Below, piece after piece: positions 12,138 through 24,454 of a stretch of DNA of 64,000 nt. The notes beneath the pieces were generated by a model that searched no databases, was not told the DNA's origin, and saw nothing but the letters and a program-made list of their open reading frames with translations. Origin of the DNA: Mycolicibacterium brumae (GTDB taxonomy: Bacteria; Actinomycetota; Actinomycetes; Mycobacteriales; Mycobacteriaceae); the NCBI RefSeq assembly GCF_025215495.1, contig NZ_CP104302.1, positions 2,108,001 to 2,172,000 of the forward strand, read 5' to 3'. The translations under genes and the position numbers were made by a program. How positions within the stretch are numbered: position 1 is the first letter of the stretch; each line of letters begins with the position of its first letter.

Positions 12138-12748
12138 CTACAACCCTTCAACCCAATTGGACAGCAGCGCCGCGCCCGCGTCGCCGCTCTTCTCCGGATG
12201 GAACTGTGTGGCCGACAACGGCCCGTCCTCGACCGCGGCCAAAAACCGCACGTGGTGCTGGGCCCAGGTCAGCTGCGCGTCGTCGGCGCCCGACCAGTCC
12301 TGCGCGGCGTAGGAATGCACGAAGTAGAACCGGGTGTCGGGGTCCAGGCCGGCGAACAACCGGCTGCCCGGCGCCGCCGCCACGGTGTTCCAGCCCATGT
12401 GCGGAATGACCGGCGCCTCCAGCCGGGTCACCGCGCCCGGCCAGAAACCGCAGCCCTGCGCATTGTGTCCGAACTCCACCCCGCGGCTGAACAGGATCTG
12501 CATCCCGACGCAGACACCGAGCACCGGCGCCCCGGCGGCCAACCGGTCGGCGATGATCTGCTCGCCGCCGATCCCGCGCAGCCCGGCCATGCAGGCCGCG
12601 AACGCCCCGACGCCGGGCACCACCAGGCCGTCGGCGGCCGACGCGCGCGCGGGATCCGGGGTGACCTCGACGGTGGCGCCCACGCGTTCCAGCGCGCGCT
12701 GGGCCGAGCGCAGGTTGCCCGACCCGTAATCCAGGATGACGACAGACT

Positions 12749-12752
<4 letters not shown>
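12138..12752 (-). CDS. hisH: imidazole glycerol phosphate synthase, glutaminase subunit
   Basis: HisH is the class I glutamine amidotransferase that hydrolyses glutamine and feeds ammonia to HisF. The 204-residue protein has the nucleophile Cys in [12 protein letters not shown], the oxyanion region PGVGAF and the C-terminal His-Glu pair in TQFHPEKSG, so the catalytic triad is complete. Its start overlaps the hisB stop by 4 bases. Confidence 0.96.
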
Positions 12753-15827
<3,075 letters not shown>

Positions 15828-15871
15828 CGCTTCTTATTGTCGCTGATCGGTCCAGGGAATTGAAAACGGAG

Positions 15872-16726
15872 TCACATATCCAAGCCGATGTCGAGCACGC
15901 TCACCGAGTGAGTGAGCGCCCCGACGGCCAGGTAGTCCACCCCGGTGGCCGCGTAGGCGGCCGCGACGTCGAGGCTCAGGCCGCCGGAGGACTCCAGCCG
16001 CACGTGCGGCGCGCGGGTGTCGCGGCGCTGCGCGGCGATCTGGGTCTCCCACACCGCGAAGTTGTCCAGCAGGACCAGCCGCACATCCTCGGCGAGCACC
16101 TCGTCGAGCTGCTCCAGGGAGTCGACCTCGACCTCGCAGGGGATGTCCGGGGCGTATTCGCGGACCGCCCGCAGCGCGGCGACCACCGATCCGGCGGCGG
16201 CGACGTGGTTGTCCTTGATCAGCGCGGCGTCGCCGAGGCCCATCCGGTGGTTGACTCCCCCGCCGACGCGGACCGCGTACTTCTGCAGCGCGCGCAGGCC
16301 GGGCAGCGTTTTGCGGGTGTCCCGGATCCGGGCGTTCGTGCCGTCGACCGCCTCGACCCATGCCGCGGTGGCGGTGGCGATGCCGGACAGGTGGCAGACC
16401 AGGTTGAGCATGGTGCGCTCGGCGGTCAGCAGCCCGCGGGTTTCGGCCTCCAGGGTGAGCAGCGGGTCGCCGGGGCGCAGCCGGTCGCCGTCCTCTGCGC
16501 GGCCGAGCACCCGGTAGCCGTCGGCGCCGAGCACCTCGTCCAGGGTGAGCAGCGCGATGTCGATCCCGGCGGCGACGCCGTCGGCGCGACTGACCAGGGC
16601 GGCGTTGCCGGCGGCGTCGGGTCCGACGGTGGCCGCCGTGGTGACATCCGGCCCGTAGCGCAGGTCCTCCTCCAGGCCGGCCAGGATGACCCGGCGGGCC
16701 TCGGCGATCTCGAAGTCGTCGAGCAT
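15872..16726 (-). CDS. nadC: nicotinate-nucleotide pyrophosphorylase (carboxylating)
   Basis: NadC (quinolinate phosphoribosyltransferase) makes nicotinate mononucleotide from quinolinate and PRPP with loss of CO2. The 284-residue protein starts [20 protein letters not shown] and shows the active-site motifs RTMLNLVCHLSGIAT, RDTRKTLPGLRALQKYAV, GGGVNHRMGLGDAALIKDNH and LESSGGL. The ATG at 16726 overlaps the nadB stop by one base (TGATG). A longer frame upstream is the shadow of nadB. Together with nadA and nadB it forms the de novo NAD pathway from aspartate. Confidence 0.95.
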   Translation of the reverse strand: MLDDFEIAEARRVILAGLEEDLRYGPDVTTAATVGPDAAGNAALVSRADGVAAGIDIALLTLDEVLGADGYRVLGRAEDGDRLRPGDPLLTLEAETRGLLTAERTMLNLVCHLSGIATATAAWVEAVDGTNARIRDTRKTLPGLRALQKYAVRVGGGVNHRMGLGDAALIKDNHVAAAGSVVAALRAVREYAPDIPCEVEVDSLEQLDEVLAEDVRLVLLDNFAVWETQIAAQRRDTRAPHVRLESSGGLSLDVAAAYAATGVDYLAVGALTHSVSVLDIGLDM

Positions 16727-18264
16727 CAGGCCACCCGGGCGTCTCGGGTGTCGTCGAGGCGCAGCGGGACGCTGTGGGCCTGACCGTCGTCGGTGTCGGG
16801 GAAATCGGCGCGGTGATGGCAGCCGCGGGACTCGGCGCGGTGCGCGGCGGCGGCGACCACGGCCGCGGCGACCGTGGTCAGCGCGGCGTCCTCGAAATCG
16901 CGCCGGGTGCGCGGCGTGAGCGGGCGGGCGCGGTCGAGCTTTTCGGCGGCCGCGGCCAGGCCGGGCCCGTCGCGCAGCACGGACACCTCGGTGGACATGA
17001 CGCGCTGCAGTTCGGCGCGGTCGATGGCGGCGCGCGGGGCGCTGGTCTCCGGCCCCGGTGTGGCGGGTCCGGCGGATAGCGCGTGTTCGGCGGCGGCGAC
17101 GCCGGCCCGCCCACCGACCACCAGGCCCTCGAGCAGACTGTTGGAGGCCAGCCGGTTGGCGCCGTGCATTCCGGTGCGGGCGACCTCCCCGGCCGCGAAC
17201 AGCCCGGGCATGGTGGTCCGGCCGTACGGGTCGGTGCTGACGCCGCCGCAGCTGTAGTGCGCGCCCGGGGTGACCGGGATGAGCTGGCGCGCCGGGTCGA
17301 CGCCGATGGCCACACACAACGCGGTGACGGTGGGGAACCGCCGCGCCACATCGGCGACTCCCCGGGCGTCGAGGTAGGCGCAGTCCGCGCCGGTGGCGCG
17401 CAGCCGGGCGTCGATGGCGGCGGCGACCACGTCGCGGGGCGCCAGGTCGCCCAGCGGGTGGATCCCGGCCATGATCGGCTCGCCGTCGGCGTCCAGCAGG
17501 CGGGCGCCTTCACCGCGCAGCGCCTCGGTGATCAGCGGTCGCCGCCCACCGGCCGCGCCGTCGAACAGCATGGTCGGGTGGAACTGGATGAACTCCAGGT
17601 CGGCGGCTTGCGCGCCGGCCCACAGCGCCAACGCGACACCGTCGCCGGTGGACGCGTCGGGATTGGTGGTGGCCCGGTACAGGTGCCCCAGCCCGCCGGT
17701 GGCCAGGATGACCGACGGCGCGGCGACGATGTCGGGGCCGTCCGGGGTGAGCACCGCGACGCCGGTGATCTGGGCGCCGTCGTGCAGCAGCGCGGTGGCG
17801 GTGTGCCGGGCGCGGATGTCGAGGGTGGCGGCGGCGTGGTCGAGGGCGCGCTGCACTTCCGCGCCGGTGGCGTCGCCGCCGGCGTGGATGATGCGGCGGC
17901 GGTGGTGACCGCCCTCGCGGGTCAGCGACCAGCGGCCGTCCGGGCCGGTGTCGAACCGGGCGCCGGCGGCGGCGAGGTCGGCGACCGCGCGGTAGCCGTC
18001 GGCGACGATGGAGGTCACCGCGTCGGCGTCGCACAGGCCCCCGCCGGCGGCGAGGGTGTCGGCGACGTGCGCGGCGACGCTGTCATCGGTGTCGGGCAGC
18101 ACCACGGCCACCCCGCCCTGGGCGTAGTAGGTGGCGGTGGCGCCGCGGCGGGGCGCGGTCTTGCTCAGCACGACGACACTGCGGCCGGCGCGCTGGGCGG
18201 CCAGCCCGGCGGCCAGCCCGGCCACCCCGACGCCGATCACCACGACGTCGGCGCGGATGGTCAT
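16726..18264 (-). CDS. nadB: L-aspartate oxidase
   Basis: NadB is the flavoenzyme that oxidises L-aspartate to iminoaspartate, the substrate of NadA. The 512-residue protein has the N-terminal FAD dinucleotide-binding motif [17 protein letters not shown], followed by the succinate dehydrogenase/fumarate reductase-type motifs [36 protein letters not shown] and the late [20 protein letters not shown]. The C-terminal helical domain is complete. Its start overlaps the nadA stop by 4 bases. Confidence 0.95.
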   Translation of the reverse strand: MTIRADVVVIGVGVAGLAAGLAAQRAGRSVVVLSKTAPRRGATATYYAQGGVAVVLPDTDDSVAAHVADTLAAGGGLCDADAVTSIVADGYRAVADLAAAGARFDTGPDGRWSLTREGGHHRRRIIHAGGDATGAEVQRALDHAAATLDIRARHTATALLHDGAQITGVAVLTPDGPDIVAAPSVILATGGLGHLYRATTNPDASTGDGVALALWAGAQAADLEFIQFHPTMLFDGAAGGRRPLITEALRGEGARLLDADGEPIMAGIHPLGDLAPRDVVAAAIDARLRATGADCAYLDARGVADVARRFPTVTALCVAIGVDPARQLIPVTPGAHYSCGGVSTDPYGRTTMPGLFAAGEVARTGMHGANRLASNSLLEGLVVGGRAGVAAAEHALSAGPATPGPETSAPRAAIDRAELQRVMSTEVSVLRDGPGLAAAAEKLDRARPLTPRTRRDFEDAALTTVAAAVVAAAAHRAESRGCHHRADFPDTDDGQAHSVPLRLDDTRDARVA

Positions 18265-19307
18265 TCGCCGCCGCCGGGCTGCCCGATCGCGATCATCCGC
18301 TCGACGCTGGCCCGGGCTTTGTCGGCCGTGGCCGCGTCGACGTGCACCTCGTCGGCGCCCTCCAGCAGGCAGCGCAGCAGCGCCGCGGGGGTGATCATCT
18401 TCATGAACGGGCAGGACGCGCGGTCGTTGACGGCCAGGAACTCCACATCCGGGGCGGCGCGGCGCAGTTGGTGCAGCATGCCGACCTCGGTGGCGACCAG
18501 CACCTGCCGCGCCCCGGTCTCCCGGGCGGCGTCCAGCATGCCGCCGGTGGACAGGATCTTGACCTGTTCCGAGGGCACCGCGCCCTCACCGGCCAGGTAC
18601 AGCGCGGAGGTGGCGCAGCCGCATTCCGGGTGCACGAACAGGTCCGCGCCGGGGTGGCTGCGGGCCTGGGCGGCCAGTTCGTCGCCGTTGATGCCGGCGT
18701 GCACATGGCACTCGCCGGCCCAGATCTGCATGTTCTTGCGGCCGGTGACCCGCTTGACGTGGGCGCCGAGGAACTGGTCCGGGCAGAACAGCACTTCGCG
18801 GTCGGGGTCGATGGAGGCGACCACGTCGACGGCGTTGGAGGAGGTGCAGCAGATGTCGGTGAGGCCTTTGACCGCTGCGGTGGTGTTCACATAGGACACC
18901 ACGACCGCGTCGGGGAAGTCGGCCTTCCATTCCCGCAGTTGCTCGGCGGTGATGGAGTCGGCCAGCGAGCAGCCGGCCCGCTGGTCCGGGATCAGCACGG
19001 TCTTGTCCGGGGACAGGATCTTGGCGGTCTCGGCCATGAAGTGCACGCCGCAGAACACGATGGTGTCCTCGGGCGCCTCGGCGGCGATCCGGGACAGCGC
19101 CAGGGAGTCCCCGACGTGGTCGGCGACGTCCTGGATCTCGGGCAGCTGGTAATTGTGCGCCAGCAGCGTGGCGCCGCGCAGGTCGGCGAGCCGGCGGATC
19201 TCGGCGGCCCAGGCGGCGTCGCCGCGGACGCCGTCGTATCCGTGCGGGCCGTCGACGATGTCGTCGGCCAGGGCGCGGACGGTGTCGATGCGATCGGTGA
19301 CGGTCAT
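18261..19307 (-). CDS. nadA: quinolinate synthase A
   Basis: NadA condenses iminoaspartate with dihydroxyacetone phosphate to quinolinate on a [4Fe-4S] cluster. The 348-residue protein includes [20 protein letters not shown], the paired Cys of [40 protein letters not shown] and the C-terminal [11 protein letters not shown], giving the Cys ligands expected. The ATG at 19307 is supported by AAAGGAG about 6 bases upstream; the frame runs on further but that part overlaps nrtR. First gene of nadA-nadB-nadC. Confidence 0.95.
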   Translation of the reverse strand: MTVTDRIDTVRALADDIVDGPHGYDGVRGDAAWAAEIRRLADLRGATLLAHNYQLPEIQDVADHVGDSLALSRIAAEAPEDTIVFCGVHFMAETAKILSPDKTVLIPDQRAGCSLADSITAEQLREWKADFPDAVVVSYVNTTAAVKGLTDICCTSSNAVDVVASIDPDREVLFCPDQFLGAHVKRVTGRKNMQIWAGECHVHAGINGDELAAQARSHPGADLFVHPECGCATSALYLAGEGAVPSEQVKILSTGGMLDAARETGARQVLVATEVGMLHQLRRAAPDVEFLAVNDRASCPFMKMITPAALLRCLLEGADEVHVDAATADKARASVERMIAIGQPGGGE

Positions 19308-19330
19308 GGCCGCTCCTTTCGGAGTTCGAG

Positions 19331-19353
19331 GTTTTCGACTTATGATCGAAAAC
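19331..19353. promoter_or_regulatory. NrtR operator between nadA and nrtR
   Basis: A perfect inverted repeat, GTTTTCGA-N7-TCGAAAAC, sits between the divergent nadA and nrtR genes. Nudix-type NrtR repressors bind palindromes in nad promoters. Here the repeat contains TATGAT (19341-19346), a good -10 box whose spacing puts the nrtR transcript start at or next to ATG 19354. It also lies just upstream of the nadA ribosome site. One bound dimer could therefore shut off both nadABC and its own gene. Confidence 0.82.
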
Positions 19354-20046
19354 ATGCCACAGTTTAGCACCGCGCACGAAGTGCTCGCCGTCGTCTTCCA
19401 AGTTCGGGGCCTGGACACCCGAAACCCCCGGCTCTGCGTGCTGCTCTGGGAGCGCGCGCTGGACCCGCAGCGCGGCGCGTGGGCGCTACCGGGCGGGCGA
19501 TTGGGCGACGACGAGGACCTGACCAGTTCGGTGCGACGGCAGCTGGCCGAAAAGGTGGATCTGCGTGAAATCGCCCACCTGGAGCAGCTGGCGGTGTTCT
19601 CCGACCCACACCGGGTGCCCGGCGCGCGCACCATCGCCTCGACCTTCCTGGGCCTGGTGCCCTCCCCCGCCCAGCCCGAGCTGCCGCCGGACACCCGCTG
19701 GCACCCGGTCGACGATCTGCCGCCGATGGCGTTCGACCATCGCCCGATGGTCACCCACGCGCACGCCCGGCTGATCGCCAAACTGTCCTACACCAATATC
19801 GGATTCGCGTTGGCGCCCAGGGAATTCGCGTTGTCCACGCTGCGTTCTATATATAGCGCCGCATTGGGACACCCGGTCGACGCCACCAACCTGCAACGGG
19901 TGCTGGCCCGGCGCGGAGTGATCACCCGCACCGGCACGACGGCGGCGTCCGGGCGATCGGGTGGACGTCCGGCGGCGCTGTTCCGGTTCACCGACGACGA
20001 GCTTCGGGTCACCGATGAATTCGCCGCATTGCGTCCGCCGAGCTGA
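19354..20046 (+). CDS. nrtR: Nudix-fold transcriptional repressor of NAD synthesis
   Basis: A 230-residue protein with an N-terminal Nudix fold ([24 protein letters not shown]) and a C-terminal winged-helix region ([19 protein letters not shown] ... RRGVITRTG). The Nudix box is degenerate: REUxEExGU reads RQLAEKVDL, losing two acidic residues and the Gly, so hydrolysis is unlikely. This is the signature of NrtR regulators, which sense an NAD-related ligand. The divergent nadABC operon and the shared palindrome support the role. ATG 19354 is preferred to the in-frame ATG at 19342 because a -10 TATGAT lies 7 bases before it, predicting a leaderless mRNA; neither ATG has a ribosome site. Confidence 0.87.
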   Translation: MPQFSTAHEVLAVVFQVRGLDTRNPRLCVLLWERALDPQRGAWALPGGRLGDDEDLTSSVRRQLAEKVDLREIAHLEQLAVFSDPHRVPGARTIASTFLGLVPSPAQPELPPDTRWHPVDDLPPMAFDHRPMVTHAHARLIAKLSYTNIGFALAPREFALSTLRSIYSAALGHPVDATNLQRVLARRGVITRTGTTAASGRSGGRPAALFRFTDDELRVTDEFAALRPPS

Positions 20047-20128
20047 GACACGCCCGCGATGTGAACATAACAATACTTGTGTTTAAGCGCTCGTTAAGTA
20101 AGGATGTTGGAACCTTGGAGGGAGCTCA

Positions 20129-21475
20129 ATGACTGTCGCTCAAAACCTCGCTGGCGCGAACTGGCTCGGCGCGGCGCCCCATGAGGGTCGTGCCACCGGA
20201 AAGCCGCTGCTGCCCTCCGAGGACCTATTCTACGACCCGCCGCTGGGCTTTGAACACGCCACACCGGGCACCGTGCTGCGGACCCGCGACGTCACGCTCG
20301 GCCTGTTCGGGGTGATCCCGCAGCGCATCACCGCCATCCAGGTGCTCTACCGCACCCAGGACCACCGCGGGGCCCCCGACGCGACCGTCACCACCGTGCT
20401 GATCCCGGCGCAGCGCTCCGCGCAGTTGCCGACCCCGGTGCTGTCCTACCAGTGCGCCATCGACGCGGTGTCGGACCGATGTTTCCCGTCGTACGCGCTG
20501 CGTGCGGGCACCGCCGGGCGCAAGAAGGGCAGCTCGCTGGGCTCGGTGGTGCACATCGACTTCATCATGATCGCCGCCGCGCTGGCCGAAGGCTGGATCG
20601 TCAGCGTCCCCGACCATGAGGGGCCCGACGGCCAGTGGGGCGCCCCCAACGAGCCCGGCTACCGGATCCTCGACGGGCTGCGCGCGACGCTGGCGCTGCC
20701 GCGGGTGGCGGTCGCCCCGAACGCGCCGATCGGCCTGTGGGGCTACTCCGGTGGCGGACTGGCCACCTCCTGGGGCGCCGAGCTCGCCGGCTACTACGCC
20801 CCGGAACTCAATATGGTCGGCGCCGTGCTGGGCTCCCCCGTCGGCGACCTGAAAATGACCTTCAACCGCCTCAACGGCGGTCCGTTCTCCGGACTGTCGG
20901 CGTCCGTTGTCGCCGCGATGACCCACGTCTACCCCGAGCTGGCCGACCTGGTCGACGAGCACATCAACGAGACCGGCCGCAAGACGCTGGCCGAGCTGGA
21001 GAAACTCACCACCGCCGAGGCCGTGGCCAAGATGTTCTGCAAGGACCTGGACAACCTGGTCGACTGCGAACTCGACGACATCGTCCAGAGCCCGCTGATG
21101 CAGCAGATCTTCGAAGACATCCGGCTGGGCCACAATGTGCCCACCATGCCGCTGCTGATGGTGCAGGCCGTGCACGACCAGATCATCTCGGTCAAGGGCA
21201 TCGACGCGCTGGTCAAGACCTACAGCAAGGGCGGCGCGCGGATCGCCTACCACCGCGATCTGTTCTGCGAGCACCTGCTGCTGCACCCGCTCGCCGCGCC
21301 GATGGCGTTGCGCTGGCTGACCGACCGCTTCCAGGGACGCCCCACCAGCGACAATATGGTGCGCACGGTCTGGCCGACGGTGCTGAATCCGATCACCTAC
21401 GCCGGCATGTTCCGGCTCGGCAAGGTGCTGGCCCGGATGGCCGGCGGCAAGATGGTCAAGCGCAACCCGCTGTAG
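20129..21475 (+). CDS. secretory-lipase-family hydrolase (Rv1592c-like)
   Basis: A 448-residue alpha/beta-hydrolase of the LIP (secretory lipase) family. The nucleophile elbow is GYSGGG in IGLWGYSGGGLATSWG, an acid residue is likely in LLMVQAVHDQIISVKGID, and a catalytic His is likely in FCEHLLLHPLAAP. Family members cleave lipid esters. No clear signal peptide is seen: the N-terminus TVAQNLAGANWLG is hydrophilic, although the family name implies secretion. The strong GGAGGGAG ribosome site supports ATG 20129. It lies next to nrtR as Rv1592c lies next to Rv1593c. Confidence 0.88.
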   Translation: MTVAQNLAGANWLGAAPHEGRATGKPLLPSEDLFYDPPLGFEHATPGTVLRTRDVTLGLFGVIPQRITAIQVLYRTQDHRGAPDATVTTVLIPAQRSAQLPTPVLSYQCAIDAVSDRCFPSYALRAGTAGRKKGSSLGSVVHIDFIMIAAALAEGWIVSVPDHEGPDGQWGAPNEPGYRILDGLRATLALPRVAVAPNAPIGLWGYSGGGLATSWGAELAGYYAPELNMVGAVLGSPVGDLKMTFNRLNGGPFSGLSASVVAAMTHVYPELADLVDEHINETGRKTLAELEKLTTAEAVAKMFCKDLDNLVDCELDDIVQSPLMQQIFEDIRLGHNVPTMPLLMVQAVHDQIISVKGIDALVKTYSKGGARIAYHRDLFCEHLLLHPLAAPMALRWLTDRFQGRPTSDNMVRTVWPTVLNPITYAGMFRLGKVLARMAGGKMVKRNPL

Positions 21476-21534
21476 GGATTTTCCGCTGTCGCGCGGCTGA
21501 TTTCGGCGGCTGTGCCGTGGCGTGTGGCCTTCGT

Positions 21535-21708
21535 CAGTGACGCCGGGCTGATCCCTCGGGCTCGCCAGTGACGCCAGACTGATGCCTCGGGCTCGCCAGT
21601 GCCCCTGGGCTGATCTGCCTCGACGCTAGTAACCGTGGGGCGAAAAAGAGGCCGTGAATCGGCCCACGGTCACTGGCGTCGCGACACATCGGCCTCCCGT
21701 CACTGGCG
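21535..21708. repeat. 31-bp direct repeats plus inverted CGCCAGTGAC motifs in a convergent gap
   Basis: Between the convergent lipase and DUF2567 genes are two full 31-bp units (21535-21565 and 21566-21596, three mismatches) and a partial, diverged third from 21597. Each starts CAGTG and contains GGGCTGAT-like and CCTCGGGCTCGC parts. Two copies of the opposite-strand motif GTCACTGGCG follow at 21669-21678 and 21699-21708, so the two sets can pair as stem arms. The 21476-21730 gap holds no gene. It may act as a bidirectional transcription end. Confidence 0.6.
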
Positions 21709-21730
21709 AACGCCAGGCCGGTCCCCGGCG

Positions 21731-22477
21731 CTACTGGGCGGGCGGCGGGTACCCCTGCATTTGTTGCCCCTGGGGCTGATGTGGCCAGGCGTACGGCTGT
21801 TCCGGCGCCCCGTGCGGCTGTTCCGGCGCTCCGTGCGGCTGTTCCGGCGCTCCGAGCGGCTGTCCCACAGCGACGGGCCGCGCCACCAGCAAATCCTGCG
21901 GCGGGAACCCACCGAGGTCGTCGCGCGGACTGGCGGCGGCGTAGAACGCGTACACGACCGCGGCGGCCAACGCCGGCAGCAGCAGGGTCGCCGCGACCTG
22001 CAACGGCCCGTGGCCGAAGAGCACCGACGGGGCCTGCGTGACGTAATGCAGCCGGTTCTCCGGGGTGACCGGCGCGGCGGCGAGATCGACGACCCCGTAG
22101 CGCAGCCGGACCAGGCCCGCGCCGACCCCCGCGGCCGCGGCGCACGCGCCGATGGAACCCAGAGTCAGCGCGGCGGCCATCAGTGGGCCGCGATGCGCCC
22201 GCCACTGCCAGGCCGCCACCGCGGCGATCACGCTCAGCGCGGCGAGCAGGCCCAGCAGCAAAGCCGCGCCGAGGAAGAAGTTGTCGGACTCCGCGCCGAG
22301 CGCGGCGTGCACCCGGTTGCCGCTCTTGGTCAGCGCGATCACGCCATGAATCGGCGGCGCCAGCCACGCCCACACGGCGCCGACGAGCACCCCGCCGGCG
22401 ACCATCGCGACCACCACCAGCAGCGCCGCGCGGGTGTGTGAGTGCCGCGGGGCCGGTTCGACGGGGAGCTGAATCAC
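21731..22477 (-). CDS. DUF2567 membrane protein (Rv1591-like)
   Basis: A 248-residue membrane protein with about four transmembrane segments (near residues 17-39, 67-89, 99-121 and 155-180) and a Pro/Gln-rich cytoplasmic or surface tail. The tail contains three copies of a G-A-P-E-Q-P-(H/Y) unit and ends in Q/P-rich sequence. Size, topology and place next to the lipase and near bioB match Rv1591. The function of the family is unknown. It is divergent from the lipoprotein gene at 22517. Confidence 0.75.
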   Translation of the reverse strand: MIQLPVEPAPRHSHTRAALLVVVAMVAGGVLVGAVWAWLAPPIHGVIALTKSGNRVHAALGAESDNFFLGAALLLGLLAALSVIAAVAAWQWRAHRGPLMAAALTLGSIGACAAAAGVGAGLVRLRYGVVDLAAAPVTPENRLHYVTQAPSVLFGHGPLQVAATLLLPALAAAVVYAFYAAASPRDDLGGFPPQDLLVARPVAVGQPLGAPEQPHGAPEQPHGAPEQPYAWPHQPQGQQMQGYPPPAQ

Positions 22478-22516
22478 CGTCAGAACCCTACCCGCGCCGA
22501 GGTGACAATTGCCGGT

Positions 22517-23677
22517 ATGGTCCCCGTGCTTCGTTTTCTGTCCGCGACGCTGCTGTGCGTGGCGCTGATCACCGGCTGCCAGAACTCACCGGTTTCCGAC
22601 GCCGAACCGACCACCAAGGCGCCCACCGCGGTGGCCGACCAGTCTGCCGTCTTCTTCCCCGGCGATCTCGCCGACTACGGCATGACGCTGACGCGGACCG
22701 ACCGGGACCACCTCGCCGAGCTGTACGCGCTTCGCCAGATCGACCCCTGCGGGTTCCTCGACGGCCAGACCCTGTCCGGTCACCCCGACTTCAGCCGCAC
22801 CTACGGGTCCGCAACGGCGGTCGAGCCCGGCGGTGTCGGCCCGATCTGGCCGCTGAACTGGGGCAGCTGCCGGGTGGCGCTGCCCGGATCCACCGTCGAC
22901 CTCGGCCTGCGGTTGCTGCCCGGGGAGAAACAGTTCAGCGACGACTTCTATCAACCGGATCCGACGCGCCCGGGCGTGTGGACCTCGGACGCCCCCGGCT
23001 GGCGGTGCCAGGTGCGCGTCGAACTCCCGCTGACCGCGTTGTCCGGGGCGCCCGCGTCGATGCGCAATCCCACCCTGCTGATCGGGGCGATGGCCGCCAA
23101 CGGCGGGCTCGACCTCGACGACACGTCCCTCTGCGCGTTGAGCGATGAGCTCGCCGGTCGGCTCGCCACCGTGGTCCGCGACGAGGGCGTGCCCGCCTAC
23201 CCGAACTCGCCGTCGGCCCCCGAGCGGTTCCTGACCGCCGACCCGTGCGCGGCGGCGACCGAGCTGGGCGCGGCCACGCTCAGCTGGTGGGAGCCCGCGC
23301 CCGCCGCGCAATACCCCACCAGTTGGCGGCACGCCAACGTGTGCGATCTGCGCGCCACCACCGACCAACGGGGCCCGGGCGCGGTGGTGAAGTACGGGCT
23401 GGTCATCTGGTCGGACACGGTGCTGGACGTGCCGTGGGGCGACACCGCGACGCGCACCGAACAGGACGGCGTCGAACTGTTCACCCTTGCCGATCACAGC
23501 TGCTTGGTGGTCGCGCGGCTGAACACCGCGGCGCCCGCGATCGCCAAGGTCGGGGCGAACGCCCCGGATATGGTGGCGCCCACCCCGGTCGTCGTGGTCA
23601 GCGTGAGCGGCAACAGCGGCCAATGCCAGGCCGACGCTCAGACCATCGCCGTCGCCGCCGCCAAGCGGGCGCTGTAG
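22517..23677 (+). CDS. lipoprotein of unknown function
   Basis: A 386-residue exported lipoprotein. The N-terminus MVPVLRFLSATLLCVALITGC is a signal peptide ending in the lipobox L-I-T-G-C, so the mature protein would be lipid-anchored at Cys21. It has two similar halves by eye, each with a pattern 'DPC(G/A)' followed by a conserved Cys pair (QIDPCGFLD and TADPCAAAT), suggesting an internal duplication. This layout resembles mycobacterial DUF3558-like surface lipoproteins, but I cannot name the family with certainty. ATG 22517 is chosen because the signal peptide begins there. Confidence 0.72.
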   Translation: MVPVLRFLSATLLCVALITGCQNSPVSDAEPTTKAPTAVADQSAVFFPGDLADYGMTLTRTDRDHLAELYALRQIDPCGFLDGQTLSGHPDFSRTYGSATAVEPGGVGPIWPLNWGSCRVALPGSTVDLGLRLLPGEKQFSDDFYQPDPTRPGVWTSDAPGWRCQVRVELPLTALSGAPASMRNPTLLIGAMAANGGLDLDDTSLCALSDELAGRLATVVRDEGVPAYPNSPSAPERFLTADPCAAATELGAATLSWWEPAPAAQYPTSWRHANVCDLRATTDQRGPGAVVKYGLVIWSDTVLDVPWGDTATRTEQDGVELFTLADHSCLVVARLNTAAPAIAKVGANAPDMVAPTPVVVVSVSGNSGQCQADAQTIAVAAAKRAL

Positions 23678-23680
23678 GGG

Positions 23681-24454
23681 TCAGAGCACCTTGGACAGAA
23701 AGTCCTGCAGCCGTGGGTGTTTCGGGTTGTCGAAGATCTCCGCGGGCGGGCCGTCCTCCAGGATATGGCCGCCGGCCATGAATATCACCCGGGTGCCGAC
23801 CTCGCGGGCGAAGCCCATCTCGTGGGTCACCACCACCATGGTCATACCCTCGTCGGCCAGCGTGCGCAGCACCTCCAGCACGTCGCCGACCATCTCCGGA
23901 TCCAGCGCGCTGGTGGCCTCGTCGAACAGCATGATCGACGGGTTCATCGCCAGCGCCCGGGCGATGGCCACCCGCTGCTTCTGCCCACCGGACAGCGTCG
24001 CCGGCTTCACGTTCGCCTTGTCCGCCAAACCGACCTGAGCGAGCAGCTCCATCGCGCGCTGCTCCGCGCCCGGGGAGACCATCTTCTTGGTCAGCAGCGG
24101 GGCGAGGGTGACGTTCTGCAGCACCGTCATGTGCGGGAACAGATTGAAGTGCTGGAACACCATCCCGATGTGCTGGCGCACCTTGTCCAGGTCGACCTTC
24201 GGGTCGGTGAGGTCGAAGTCGTCGACCAGCACCCGGCCCCCGGTGATGTCCTCGAGTTTGTTCAGACACCGCAGGAAGGTCGACTTGCCGGACCCGGATG
24301 GACCGATGACGCAGACGACCTCGCCCTTGCGGACGGTGGTGTCGATGCCGTCGAGCACCACCAGGTCGCCGAAGGACTTGCGCAGCCCCTCGATGCGGAT
24401 CTTCACCGCGCCCTCGGGTTCGGCGACGGCTTCCTCGGGCACCAGATGGCTCAT
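23681..24454 (-). CDS. glnQ: polar amino acid (glutamine-type) ABC transporter ATPase
   Basis: A 257-residue ATPase of the GlnQ/HisP class. It has Walker [12 protein letters not shown]-loop [17 protein letters not shown], signature [10 protein letters not shown], Walker [15 protein letters not shown] and the H-loop VVTHEMGFA. The Q-loop phrase [10 protein letters not shown] is characteristic of amino-acid importers. Its start at 24454 overlaps the end of the fused binding-protein/permease gene by 4 bases, so the two form an operon and together make a complete importer. An upstream in-frame extension overlaps the permease gene and is not used. Confidence 0.93.
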   Translation of the reverse strand: MSHLVPEEAVAEPEGAVKIRIEGLRKSFGDLVVLDGIDTTVRKGEVVCVIGPSGSGKSTFLRCLNKLEDITGGRVLVDDFDLTDPKVDLDKVRQHIGMVFQHFNLFPHMTVLQNVTLAPLLTKKMVSPGAEQRAMELLAQVGLADKANVKPATLSGGQKQRVAIARALAMNPSIMLFDEATSALDPEMVGDVLEVLRTLADEGMTMVVVTHEMGFAREVGTRVIFMAGGHILEDGPPAEIFDNPKHPRLQDFLSKVL

